Source of the DNA: Asterochloris sp. CNOR1
Taxonomy: Eukaryota > Chlorophyta > Trebouxiophyceae > Trebouxiales > Trebouxiaceae
NCBI GenBank assembly: GCA_963969365.1
Contig: OZ017746.1
Location: forward strand, 1,488,001 to 1,552,000
Length of the DNA: 64,000 nucleotides
Direction of reading: 5' to 3'
The position numbers and the translations under genes were made by a program. The notes beneath the pieces are model-generated. The model searched no databases. It was not told the origin of the DNA and was given only the letters and a program-made list of their open reading frames with translations. Shown one piece after another: positions 47,204 through 57,600 of the stretch; positions within the stretch are counted from its first letter, which is position 1; every line of letters starts with the position of its first letter.

Positions 47204-49602
47204 ATGCGGTCTGCTTTTGGCAGCGACCAGAGCGTGCAGGGCACCAATGACGATGCTCAGCTGAGCAAACTGTGAGTTCCCAGATCATTTGAATGCAATC
47301 CAGGCACCTGTGCCGCTGACTATGCAAGTGTGGTCAACCATAGGTCCTGTATCAAGCTCGGCTACTATGCGGATCCCTTCCTGCAATACTTTGTCAGGCG
47401 GGCAGTGCGGAGGTCGCCCATCATTAACAGGGGTGATTACTGGTCTGCAGCAGAGGCTGCCTTCCTTGGTAGTTCTGTCAAGCTGATAGGTGCTGCGCTG
47501 CAGGCTACTTTGCACGGCAAGCAGCCCTGAGTCAGCTGCTTGATGCCTTTCTTGGGCACCCAAGCAACGACAAAGCTGGACAGGAGCTGCCAAAGCAGGT
47601 CGTATCCCTGGGAGCAGGCTTCGACACAACCTTCTTCAGGCTGCAGGTGACACTTGGCCCGTGCCTGACAATGGCACAGCATCTGCAAAGATGTGGGCGT
47701 CATCAGCCCCACTGCCACATGCAGTCACACCAGAGAGGCACAGCTGCCCACCCTGTCTGCTCAGTGGCATTCACTGTCGCACTTTGGTGGGGGCATTAGC
47801 TGCAGTCGCAACACCCCTCCAAGTGCCTGTCGGGTGTGTGGCTCAATTGATCACTTTGGGCCCTCTCATGCAGCCGAAAGGGTACGAGCCTGCCACTTTC
47901 ATGGCAGGAGTGACAGGCGGATGCAGTTACAATTCCTCGCGCCTGATGACCAGATGAGCACCTTCATGCAGTCCCAAGGACGAGCGCCTGCCAAATTTGT
48001 GGAGCTGGACTTCCCTGAGGTCACTAAGAAGAAGGCAGCCTGCATCGCAAACACACCCGAGCTGTGGCAGCTGCTGGGCCAGGAGCGACCTGCCACCACA
48101 GATGTAGGTATGTGGCCTCTGCAGAACCTTTCGTTCTTCCCTGGCGTCGGGCAACAACAACGTCAGGGCCCTTCAAGGGTGGCAAACTAAGAGCTGAGGG
48201 CTCCGTGAGTGGGTCACAAAGTACTCTTTGCCTGCAGACAAAGCCTTGTTGGGACTGTGCTGCAGCCTGATGCCAGGCATGATAACAGGGAGCGTGGCCC
48301 CCTGCAGGAAGCTGGCATGGACCCTGCTGAGCACATTTTGTGTCAGCTGATCTGTGCAATTTCTTGCCTGCAGACAATGCCTCTCTGGTGACAAGCAGCT
48401 ACAGCCTGCTGCCAGCAGATCTGCGAAAGGGCGACAATGTGTGTGGAGCCCTGCAGAAGGCTGGCATAAACCCTGCTCTGCCCACCTTTGTGCTGGCTGA
48501 GTGCGTGCTTGTCTACATGGAGCCAGCAGAGAGCGCAGCCCTAGTCCGCTGCTTGGGGGGGCTGCTGTCCACTGCAGTCTTTGTGCTGTATGAGCAGGCG
48601 AGCACGCTGCACCTGCCTGTATTTCATTTAGAGAGCTATGTGCTGTGGCCTGGGCACCTGCTCAGTAGCCTCCTTTGATTGTCAAAGTCATCATGCTGCG
48701 GCTTGGCTCCACTGCAACACGAGCAGGGGAGTGGGCTGCAGCTCCCAGCCTGCCATCTGCAGATGCATGCACTGTGGCCTGGTCTTGCGCTGGCAGGAGC
48801 CCCCACTGTTCAGCACACTGTTGCTCAACCTGCAGATACGGCCTGATGATGCTTTTGGCAGGCAGATGCTGATGAATCTGGAGGTGCGCGCTGCTGTCAA
48901 ACTTTACGTCTCGAGGCACTGCACTCAGCCACCCTGGAGGTCTGCACCATGACCATACATCACATGCTCAAGTGTGCTGAGGCCTAACGCCTTTCATCTG
49001 GACTTGCACTGGAGCCAAAGGCGCCTAAGGCTGACCTCACTGCTGTGCGGAGCTCTGCGCTAAGGGTTGCAATTTGTTTGCAGAGCAGGGGCTGCCCGTT
49101 GCGAGGCATCCGGGGGACAAAAGACTTGGCTGCTCAGAAGCAGCGATTTCTTGACAATGGCTGGCAGAGAGCTGAGGCCTTGGACATGCACACAGTGTAT
49201 GGCAGACACGTGGATCCACTGCAGAGACGAAGGTCAGCTGTAGCGCTGTCCTGCCACCTGCTGCTCTACCAGGTGTTCCAGTCTGCTACACTGACTCTGC
49301 TGCTCCACTCAAGAATTTGCACCCCCCATTCAGTGCCCAACTGCAAGCATGTTGTCTGCAGGATTGAGCAATTGGAGCTGTTTGATGAATTTGAAGAGTG
49401 GAACATGCTCCAGGTCAAGCCAAAAACGTGAGATAACCTATCAGCCTCTGATAGCTGTGTCCTCATCAATGCCCTTTCCTCCCTGCAGTCTCACTACTGT
49501 ATCGCCATTGGCTACAATGATACTCATGATTGTCTCAAGGACTTTGGCTTTGAAGAGAGGTCAACTGTGCCACCTCCACCTCGATTTGCGGATGCTGCAT
49601 GA
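47204..49602 (+). CDS. LCMT1: leucine carboxyl methyltransferase 1 (PP2A methyltransferase)
   Basis: SAM-dependent enzyme that methylates the C-terminal leucine of the PP2A catalytic subunit. Nine exons (47204-47271, 47344-47432, 47504-47646, 47972-48107, 48374-48597, 48836-48883, 49084-49232, 49362-49413, 49489-49602) total 1023 nt, or 340 aa; human LCMT1 has 334. Blocks in order are KLGYYADPFLQYFVRR, PIINRGYFARQAALSQLL, SAM site VVSLGAGFDTTFFRL, KFVELDFPEVTKKK, TFVLAECVLVYMEP, YEQ then DDAFGRQMLMNLE, RFLDNGWQRAEALDM, LFDEFEEW and HYCIAIG. The intron after 48597 fits a GC donor (CAG|GCGAGC). A TGTAA, the usual green-algal poly(A) signal, lies at 49655. It is in tandem with the MYB gene, 139 bp apart. 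Confidence 0.96.
48227..48350 (+). repeat. long decayed tandem copy of the first half of LCMT1 exon 5
   Basis: About 125 bp align with 48363-48500. Matching stretches are TTGCCTGCAGACAAAGCCT versus TTGCCTGCAGACAATGCCT, GCAGCCTGATGCCAG versus ACAGCCTGCTGCCAG, and CCTGCAGGAAGCTGGCATGG versus CCTGCAGAAGGCTGGCATAA. The acceptor is retained, while indels break the reading frame. Confidence 0.85.
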
Positions 49603-50387
49603 TCAGCAGGTGGCAGACAAGGCTCAACTGTGAATTTCCCTAGCTGAAGCATCGTGTAATGCATTGGCGCCCTCAGTCAGAGGCCCTCTGGGCTGACCAC
49701 CAGCCATGAATGTTGCCAGCTGCCCAGCCATGAATGACGAAGACGTCCTGCTACAGCTCACATCTGGCCTGCTTTGTAGCTGCTGTTTAGCTCAGGCCTT
49801 GGTGGTTTCCACGGTCATGGCACTTTGATACCCATTATTGCTGCACACCAGCATGCATGAGCTCAAGAGCTCCTCTCCTGCAGCGGCATGTATCTCTCAC
49901 ATTTGAGCTGCAGCAGAACCAGTGCAGAAGCTGGATCAGAAGCAGCAGACCCTCACCATGTTTGGACATGAAGAAGCACATCCAGATGAGGTCTTGCAGC
50001 TTTGAGCAAAATCAGGTGCCTAGCTAGCTGCTCTGGGTCCTCCTCTGCGCGCCTGGCAACTTCTGGCTGGATTGTCTTCACTCCAGGCAGCAGTGCTGCA
50101 AGGACATCTGAGCAATGTCCATATGATGCATGCTCAGGAATGGGCTTTGTTTTCTGGGTCAGCAGCCGTCTTCGGGGTTGTGCCAGTGAGGTTCGAGCAG
50201 GCAGTGCATTCTGCATGCGCCCTTTATGCTATTGCAAACTGGGAGCCTAGCAAGAATGCAAGTGGCATGCTTTCCTGCTTCTGGTGTTGCTGAGGGCGAG
50301 ATGGCCTCCTGGACAAATGCACAAGGATCCTCAGCACATTGTGAAACTCATCACTTGAATGGCGTGTCATCTTCATGACCTCGCAGC
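49603..50387. other. 785-bp spacer between LCMT1 and the polymerase gene
   Basis: The longest stretch without a firm gene. It holds the LCMT1 3' end with TGTAA at 49655, a possible minus-strand coding exon at 49953-50216, and presumably the 5' region of the polymerase gene. A repeated CAGC(C)ATGAATG(T/A) occurs near 49702-49738. Confidence 0.6.
49953..50216 (-). CDS. possible small gene or gene fragment with an mTERF-like helix repeat
   Basis: An 87-codon frame starts at the ATG at 50216. A basic leader (SLAQPRRRLLTQKTK) precedes DVLAALLPGVKTIQPEVARR and DPEQLARHLILLKAARPHLD. The last block resembles helix repeats seen in algal mTERF-like or related organellar proteins, a weak match from memory. 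The frame ends at TGA, but ATG|GTGAGG at the same place is a good donor, so more exons may follow at lower coordinates; I found none convincing. If real, it would keep the strand alternation between LCMT1 and the polymerase. It could also be a fragment. Confidence 0.3.
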   Translation of the reverse strand: MQNALPARTSLAQPRRRLLTQKTKPIPEHASYGHCSDVLAALLPGVKTIQPEVARRAEEDPEQLARHLILLKAARPHLDVLLHVQTW

Positions 50388-53300
50388 ATGCAGCAGACAA
50401 GCAATGCAGGGCAGCAGGGTGTCGTGCTTCACTTGGATGTGGATGTGTTCTTCTGCCAGGCAAGCTGTGGTGCCTGCTTGGGCTGGCCTGTTTGATGAAG
50501 TCCTGATCAGGTATGCTTCTACAGGTTGAGCAGAACAGGCACCCAGAGCTGATGGGGCGCCCTTTTGCAATCCAGCAGCATCAGGTGTGGCCTCAATTGC
50601 GGGTAGGGGGTTCTCCACCACTCCACATTGAAAATCTCATTTGCTGTGTAGGACATCATTGCAGCCACGTATTCAGCCAGGGAATCTGGCGTCAAGAAGC
50701 ACTGCACTCCTCGCGAGGTTTGCCACATTGAGCTGCCATGCACTGGCAGCCTGCACACTCGCTAGCTGATGCTTGATGGGCTGAAATGGACGGGGGTGCA
50801 GGAGGTCATCCTGAACCGCAACGTCTCATGGCTACTGCAGCCACAGAGGCAGTGCACATGTAGCTGCAAACGTCAGCATGTTGGTGGGTTGTCCACATTG
50901 CAGGATCCAGCCTGCCAAGTCATGATTCCTCGCTGCAGGCGAGAGCCATCCTCGGCCGCATTGGCGGCGTGGTGCACCACGTGCACACGGAGCCTGGCGG
51001 CCGTGTCAGTTATGGTGAGCATCACCAACCTCATCAGCTGCAGGCGGGCATCTGACCAGCCTGCTGGGGTGGCATGTGATTCTGTCCCTCCCCTGATGCT
51101 GCGGCCTCTGGTCCTGCCCTTGTCCCTGTCTGCCTGCTGCCACGCCTTACCTGTCTCCAGCTGTGGCGCATTGAGCAAGCGGCTGCTACTCGCTGTCTTT
51201 GCTGGTCCGTCCCCTGCCATTCCTTACAGGCCAGCGTCTGCCAGCAGCTGGGACTTGACCCTTTTCCTGGGTGTCTGGCGCAGGGCCATACCGCGCTGTG
51301 AGCAAGCAGCTGCTAAAGCTGCTGCGGAAGACAGGAGGTGTGGCAGTGGTGGAGAAGGCAAGCATTGATGAGGCATACATGCTTGTGACGCCTCGCCTGG
51401 AGCAAGGGCGACTGGCTGCAGAAGGGGAGCTGCTGGCAGGCATGGGCGAGGCTGCTGATATTGCAAGGCACATCAAACAGTCGGGTAGGCAGAACGGCCG
51501 CAGCTAATGCTGGCAGGGTGCATGTGCTGCAGCAGGCCTTCGGGACGGGCTCATCGAGGGAGAAGTGCTGTAAGGCCACCCACAGGCAAGGGTGCTTGCT
51601 GCTGCCAGGAAGCAGTCAGGTGGGCTCCTATATATGGCGCTGTTGCTGCATGCCGTTGTATCCAGACCCAGGGGATGCCCTTGTTGGGAAGACGCTGAGC
51701 GTGTTGCTACTGAAGGAGCCCATTATGGGGAGGACTCGATGATGTGGCGCGTCTGTGCTGGTCCTGCTTGAGAGATACTGCTTGCGCCTTTCCTGCACAG
51801 CAGCACCAGTCCAGCCCTGGCCCCCTCAGGCCCAGCTGGTGCCTGCCCGCAGAGCAGCGCAAGGGACAAAGGTCAGCAGTCAGCACTCAGACCCTGCATC
51901 TGCCTGCCAGCAATACAGCACAAGACCAGGTGAGCATCAACACGTCAGCACCTGCCCATGCCTGCCTGCAGTGCAGCATGAGCTCAACCTGACAGTCAGC
52001 ATTGGAGTGGCCCCGAACAAGATGGTGGCCAAGCTGGCCTCCCAGGCTGCCAAGCCCGATGGGGTGCTGGTCATAGGCACCCAGGCAGCGCTGCACTCGC
52101 TGCTTGCTGGCATGCCTGCAGCTCGGCTGCCTCGCTGTGGGGGCCAGGTCGCACGCACCCTGGGGCGCGCGGGGGTGGACACTGTGGCAGACCTGCAGGT
52201 GGGCCGCAAGCAGGAGGTGGCCACCTGTGGCCGCACGACAGGTGGTCAGCTCTGGCCGTGATCAGTTGTCCACCCCGAGCCTGTGGTTGATACCTCTTGC
52301 TTCTCAACGGGGGGGGAGACACTGGCCAACCGGCCGGTGAGCTGCTGCTATGGAGCGCGCTGTCCCCGCGATGGGCAAGGTCCCATTCATGGTGGCCAGT
52401 CTGCAGGCAGGCTGCTAAAGTGTGCTGCCAATGCTGGTTGCCAGGAAGACAATGGCTGATCTGCAGGCAAGCTGTTGCATGCAGCCAAGCACAGCCCTTC
52501 TCATATCTTGCCTCGAACTCGCAGTTCACTCAGCTTGCAGGCACACTTACCATCAAGCACTGGGGTCTTGGCAGCGGCATCACAGGGTGGACTGCCACCA
52601 CAAGACCCGCCCTGTGCCCTGCAGAAGTGGACTCTGGAGCAGCTGCAGAGTGAGCTAGGATTCTCCCGCGATCAGGCCATGCAGCTGCACGGGTGGGCGC
52701 GAGGTAGGGATGCCAGCGCTGTGACCGAGCAGCCCCCGCCCAAGACGCTCTCCATCCAGATGACATTGACTCCTGTGCCATTGGCAAGTCTTGGCATTGA
52801 GGGGCCGCCCCTTGCTGGCTTCCATGAAGGCAAGTCAGACTGGCCACCGCAGCGTCAACAGCAGCGATTGTGCTGGTCTTGCAGTTGTGGCTTGTCCCAG
52901 CATCTGACTTTGTGCTCACACCAGAGCTTTGTGTTGCAATGTATCTCAGTGCATGATGATTTTCACGGGGCGCTTTGATTGGGCGCACCATTTTGGCACT
53001 TGCTTCTGCGGAATCCGAAAGAGCTGCTCCGGTGGGTCCTTGTCCTGTGGGTGCTCACCCCAGCCACAATCGCCCGCCCATGCCTGCCCCTGGCGTCTTC
53101 TCCTGTGCAGTGGCCCTGAAGTTGGTGCCCTGCTGCAGGCAAGCTGGACCCCCTCCCAGTGGGCGCCCCAGACTGGCCCTCCCGCGTGCGCAAGGTGCTG
53201 GCAGCCATGGCCGGGGACATTGTGGGGCGAGTGCTGGAGGATCGGGCAGAGGAAGACAGGTGCGGAGGGGCAGAGGGGGGCCCATGGTGCTTGCATGCAC

Positions 53301-54354
53301 CCAGGAGGTCAATTGGCAGGCTGGCCTGCTGCAGCTTGCTCACTGTGCTCAGCCCCATGCAAACAAAGAGGCGCACTGGGAGCCCGCATGCCTACCCACA
53401 AATACACGTGGAGGTTGCATTGGAGCTTCCATGCAGCTTGAGGGCCAGCATGGCAGCCAGGCCTAGCTGCCCAGCTTGCTGCAGGCAGGTGGGGTCCTAC
53501 ATGCAGCGTGACAGGTCTGATGCTGCATCTAATATCTCTTTGCCTTGCATTGAATTGCGCCCATGTCACACACATACACACAGCGCACACTTGCATCAGC
53601 AATGCCAGTCACGCCTCCCTCTCCGCGCTGCAGGTGGCCTGGCAAGTTTCAGCTGACGCTCACCATCTTCCGCAACGCAGACCGCAAAACCCAGTCGTAC
53701 ACTCGCAGCTCAGCCTTCCCTGCCCCAGAACTGGCAGAGCAGCCTGCGCCATCTACAGCCCAGCACGCAGCCCGGAGAGATGGCCTACAGCCTGGCAACA
53801 AAGTTGCCCCCTCTGTTGCGCCAGAAGGCAGGCCTGCCAATCAGTTGGAGGCAGTTGTCCTGGCTAATGCCGACAGCCTGCAGCAGGTGATGGCCCATGC
53901 CATGCCCAGAGGCTGGAATCTGGTTCAGCTTGAGATGGCAGCTACCAACTTTGGAGCCTTCCAGTGCTTTAATGCCCCAACCATCCGTCGCTTTCTCTCC
54001 AAAGCAGCGCAGGCAGCAGCAGACCCTCACGCCTCCCTACCCCCATATGCCAATGACCGCTTGACAGCAGCCCCACAGCCAAAGTGTATGGCCCCAGAAG
54101 CGCCACCCAGTTGGCCGACTAGTGCTGCCAATAATGACCTGACCCCTCCCAGTTCTGTAGCAGAACCTCCCAGCTCTCCTGAGATTGATTTGAGCAAAAT
54201 CAGCTCTGCAGAGCAGCGCTTCCTCTTGAGACAATATGAAACCAGCAAAAAGCGTAAGCAGCCTACAGAAGTGAGGCCGGGGACGAAGGCCAAGCTTGCT
54301 GCAAGCAAAGGCCAGCAGCAGACCATATCTGCCTTGTTTGGCAAACTGACATAG
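50388..54354 (+). CDS. POLH: Y-family DNA polymerase, eta-like (translesion synthesis)
   Basis: Translesion polymerase that copies damaged DNA in the nucleus. Nine exons (50388-50459, 50525-50584, 50652-50717, 50939-51014, 51284-51484, 51972-52198, 52625-52829, 53139-53259, 53634-54354) total 1749 nt, or 582 aa. Metal ligands are in HLDVDVFF (usually xxDMDCFF) and KASIDEAYM. The fingers have ATYSARESGVKKHCTPRE. SIGVAPNKMVAKLASQAAKP and LGRAGVDTVADLQ match eta. The little-finger part spans WTLEQLQ to LTLTIFRNADRKTQ. The C-terminus has IDLSKISSAEQRFLLRQYE, a basic KKRKQP and a terminal QQTISALFGKLT that resembles a PCNA-binding PIP box. Two introns have GC donors (50460, 52830). Kappa or iota are less likely because of the NKMVAKLA and VDTVADL blocks. 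Confidence 0.86.
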
Positions 54355-54650
54355 AAGGGTTGCAAGGCCCCTCATTGCTTATTTGCTGCCTTCATCACAA
54401 TTGCATGGTGGCTTGGCCTGTGTAGAGTTCAACTGACTGAAGTTATCATGTTGCTTGATGACTGACTGATCTGTGCCAGAAACAATTCAGCTGTCGCACA
54501 TCTGACAGTGCGTGGGTGTGCAGCCGCCCGGAAAATTTAATATGACATCAAGAGGTCATGCACATGACTCGAGCACCTGAAACAGAGAAGGTCTGATAGA
54601 TTGCTGCATCTGCCACCAAGTACTGAACAGTTAAACAAAGGCTGGATGTC

Positions 54651-57600
54651 TCAATCGCCTGATGGGGACTGTTGATGACTGGCAGTGCGTTTCTTGCCAC
54701 CACCAAACCCGCAGCAGGTGAAGCGGGTCTTGCCAGACTCTTCGCTGGTATCACCCACATCGTGTTGGAGGGTGGGGGGCTGCATTCCTGCAGGCAGGTC
54801 ACCAGGTGGCATGTGCACAGGGAGCAGTAGCCTTGACAGCCCTGCGAGGGACATGGGCTTTGCAAGCTACACCAAACGTCACTGACAGGCCGCTGAGGGG
54901 GCTGGCTGTCTGGCATCAAAGAGCTGCAGGCAGATTGAGGCACGATCGATGCCCTGGGCAGCAACTGTGACTTGGCGGGGTCCCACTTGCCGAGCTGGCA
55001 TCCCACCCGGCTTAAAGCCAGGCAGGCTGCAGAGCGTAACTAGCAGTGCCCAGCCAGCTGTCTGCAATGCCCCACCTGTTGCGCTGGGGTGGGAGCCATA
55101 GAGGGCATCATTGAAGCTGCTCTGGCGCCCGTTCACGCTGCCAGCGCTCTGCGACAGCGCAGCCCTCTCCTGTGCAGGAGCCGCTGGCTGCTGGCCGGCT
55201 GCGGCCTGCCCAGAGGTTGCAGCTGGCCCTGCCTTGCCACTGACAGCCTGCGGGTCACCACGTTGCTGTCTGAGATGCCAGCCTGACCTACGACCCCTGT
55301 CGGAACTGTCATACCAGAGCACTGTCAGCGCTGAAGCCAGGCTGCCCTGCCACCCCTGGCAGAGTTGGCATGCAAGAGCACAGCCAGTGCCAAAAGTGCT
55401 GTTCATGTGCTCACGGGGTTGGCTGCACCCATGGAGAGGCCGTCTGGACCGCCCTGTGCGGTGCCTGTGCGTGCGGTGCCTGTGCCCGCCCTCCCAGCAG
55501 CCAGCCTGACTGCACTGGGAGCCATGGCCTGCTCCTTGTCTGCAGAGGCAGCGCGCCTGGTTCCCACCGGCAGGGCCAGCTGGCCAGGTTTGCCCAGGAC
55601 AATCGCAGCCTCAGGCTTTGCCTCCCTGCTTGTCGGAGCCTCTACTTCCAGGGATGAGATGCCAGGGCCAGCTGCTGGCTCCTGAGGGGCTCGTGAGAGC
55701 TGGTCCTCAGCTGCGGCATCCTTCCCTGCATCCAGCCGTGCTGGACTGCCAGGGCTGGCCTGGTGGGCAGCGGGCTGGCCCAGCTCCTGCTGCCCGCCTG
55801 CCGCCTCTGCATCAAGCCCTGCCGCCTGGCTGGGGCGGGCATGGGGTGCCTGGCCCTGCTTCTGCCACCCAGCCGGGCTCATATCCTCACTGTTGCTTTG
55901 GACAGCAAGTGGGGAGGCAGCCATCTCACCTGCCTCGCTGGGAGCAGAGCTGCCCGTCTTTGGACTGGAGCTGGGCTCGTCTGCAGCAGGGTTTAGACCA
56001 CTTGTTCAGTTTTGAGTGGATGAGCCCTGCTCACCGCTGCTTTGCAGAGTCATCTTGCCCACCATACGAGTTTAGAGCAGCTGAGCCAGGGGTTGCAGGC
56101 TGCTGCCCCAGGCTGCATGCAGCCCGCTGCTTGGCAGCCCTGCCAAGCTCTTGACATGGATGTGCAGCATGGCCTCACGTGAAGCGCCACAATCGCTGCG
56201 GCGGCACGATCCAGGCTAAGCGGCAGGGCCGTGGACTGGTGACGCATTGCAAAACCCTTGCGGTGAGCAACTGCAATCTCTAAGTCCCCAATCCCAGCAC
56301 TCAGTTGCCTGTGCTATTGCCACCACCACTGGCTTTGGGTTTGCAATGCACCACCAACCCATGGCACTGCTGCGCTGCCTTACGTGTGCAGCAGCAGCAG
56401 TGTGCCACACAGCCTCTGAGCAGCATGGCTACCATGCAAGCCCCCCTGACGCCTTGACCAGCAGGCCACAGCCGCCAGCCACCGCCAACAGCACCCTCCC
56501 AAAACTGCATGTGCAGCTCCACATCAGGGCACGCATCCCAGCCAACCCAAGACAGAGATTGCAGACCTGGGCACCCACCTGCCTCCTTGACCAGCAAGCG
56601 CTGGCCCTGGGCCACTGCCAGCAGCACAGCCACTGCGCGGCTGGTCGTGCGCAGCACCAGCGGGCGGTACAGGCTACGCTGGTTGGCAGCTTCCAGCAGC
56701 GCCAGCCGCACCTCCTCCAAGCGGTCCACCACGGCTGCCTGACTCGAGCCCTCCTTGGGGCTGGCGTGCTGCTCCTTGGCTGCAGCAGGTGGGCACAACC
56801 TCAAGGCGCACTGCCTCCGTGCTCAGGGGCAGGGGACCGGATGCGGCAATGGCTTTGTCCTGCCATCACAGCATTCAGCCTCCACCTCAGCCCCGTACTC
56901 GGCACCCGGAGACAGGCAGGTTGCATCATGCTTACACCCTGCACCCTGACCAGCCCGGCTCACCCAGGGCAGGCAGGTCATTGGCTGTCTGCGTGGCCTC
57001 CTCTGGGCGCCCGGCAGCCACAGCCCGCAGCGTCATCATCGCCTGCTGCACTGCCAGCCCCGACTGGCTGTGCCGGTCGGCACCAGGGGATCCCCGACCA
57101 GCCATGGGCCTGCAGGCTGCTGCAGATGCCAGCACCATCTCCTCAAGCTCCGCCATCTGCTCTGGCAGCGACAGATGACTACACTCAGCAGCTGGGCCCG
57201 CATCCGTCACCGGCTGCTGTTCCTGCGCACTTGAAGCGCCCTTCACTGAGGCATGCTCAACCGCTGAGTCTGCGCCGATGCCAACACCAGCTGGGGCATC
57301 CTTGGCAGCCAAGTCTGGGCCCCAAAGTGGCAACTGCTCACCACCCGAGGCTGTCCCTGGTGCCGGCGGGCGCCTTGCAGCGGCAGCAACAGTCCCCAGG
57401 GCTGCGCCTTCGGTCAGAGGGCTCTCAGCGGCACGAACAAAGGCAGCCGCTGGGATGCATGGCAATGGTGGGGGCGTGCTGGCACCCCCATCGCGATGTG
57501 CTCCCTTGCCTGTCTCGCGAGGGGCAGTCTCGGTGAGCTGCTGGGAAGAGCTGGCAGGCAGACCTGGTGCGCTGGCCCCTGCTGCAGATGTGCGCCCCTC

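Noticed and set aside
53562-53592. CA-rich run as a regulatory element
   Set aside because: A short imperfect dinucleotide stretch in a polymerase intron, consistent with simple-sequence slippage.
56247-57536. Long + strand open frame (429 codons) opposite the low-complexity gene
   Set aside because: It is the antisense shadow of GC-rich, low-complexity exons. The minus-strand frames join in phase through good splice sites, while this one has no splice logic or recognisable motif.
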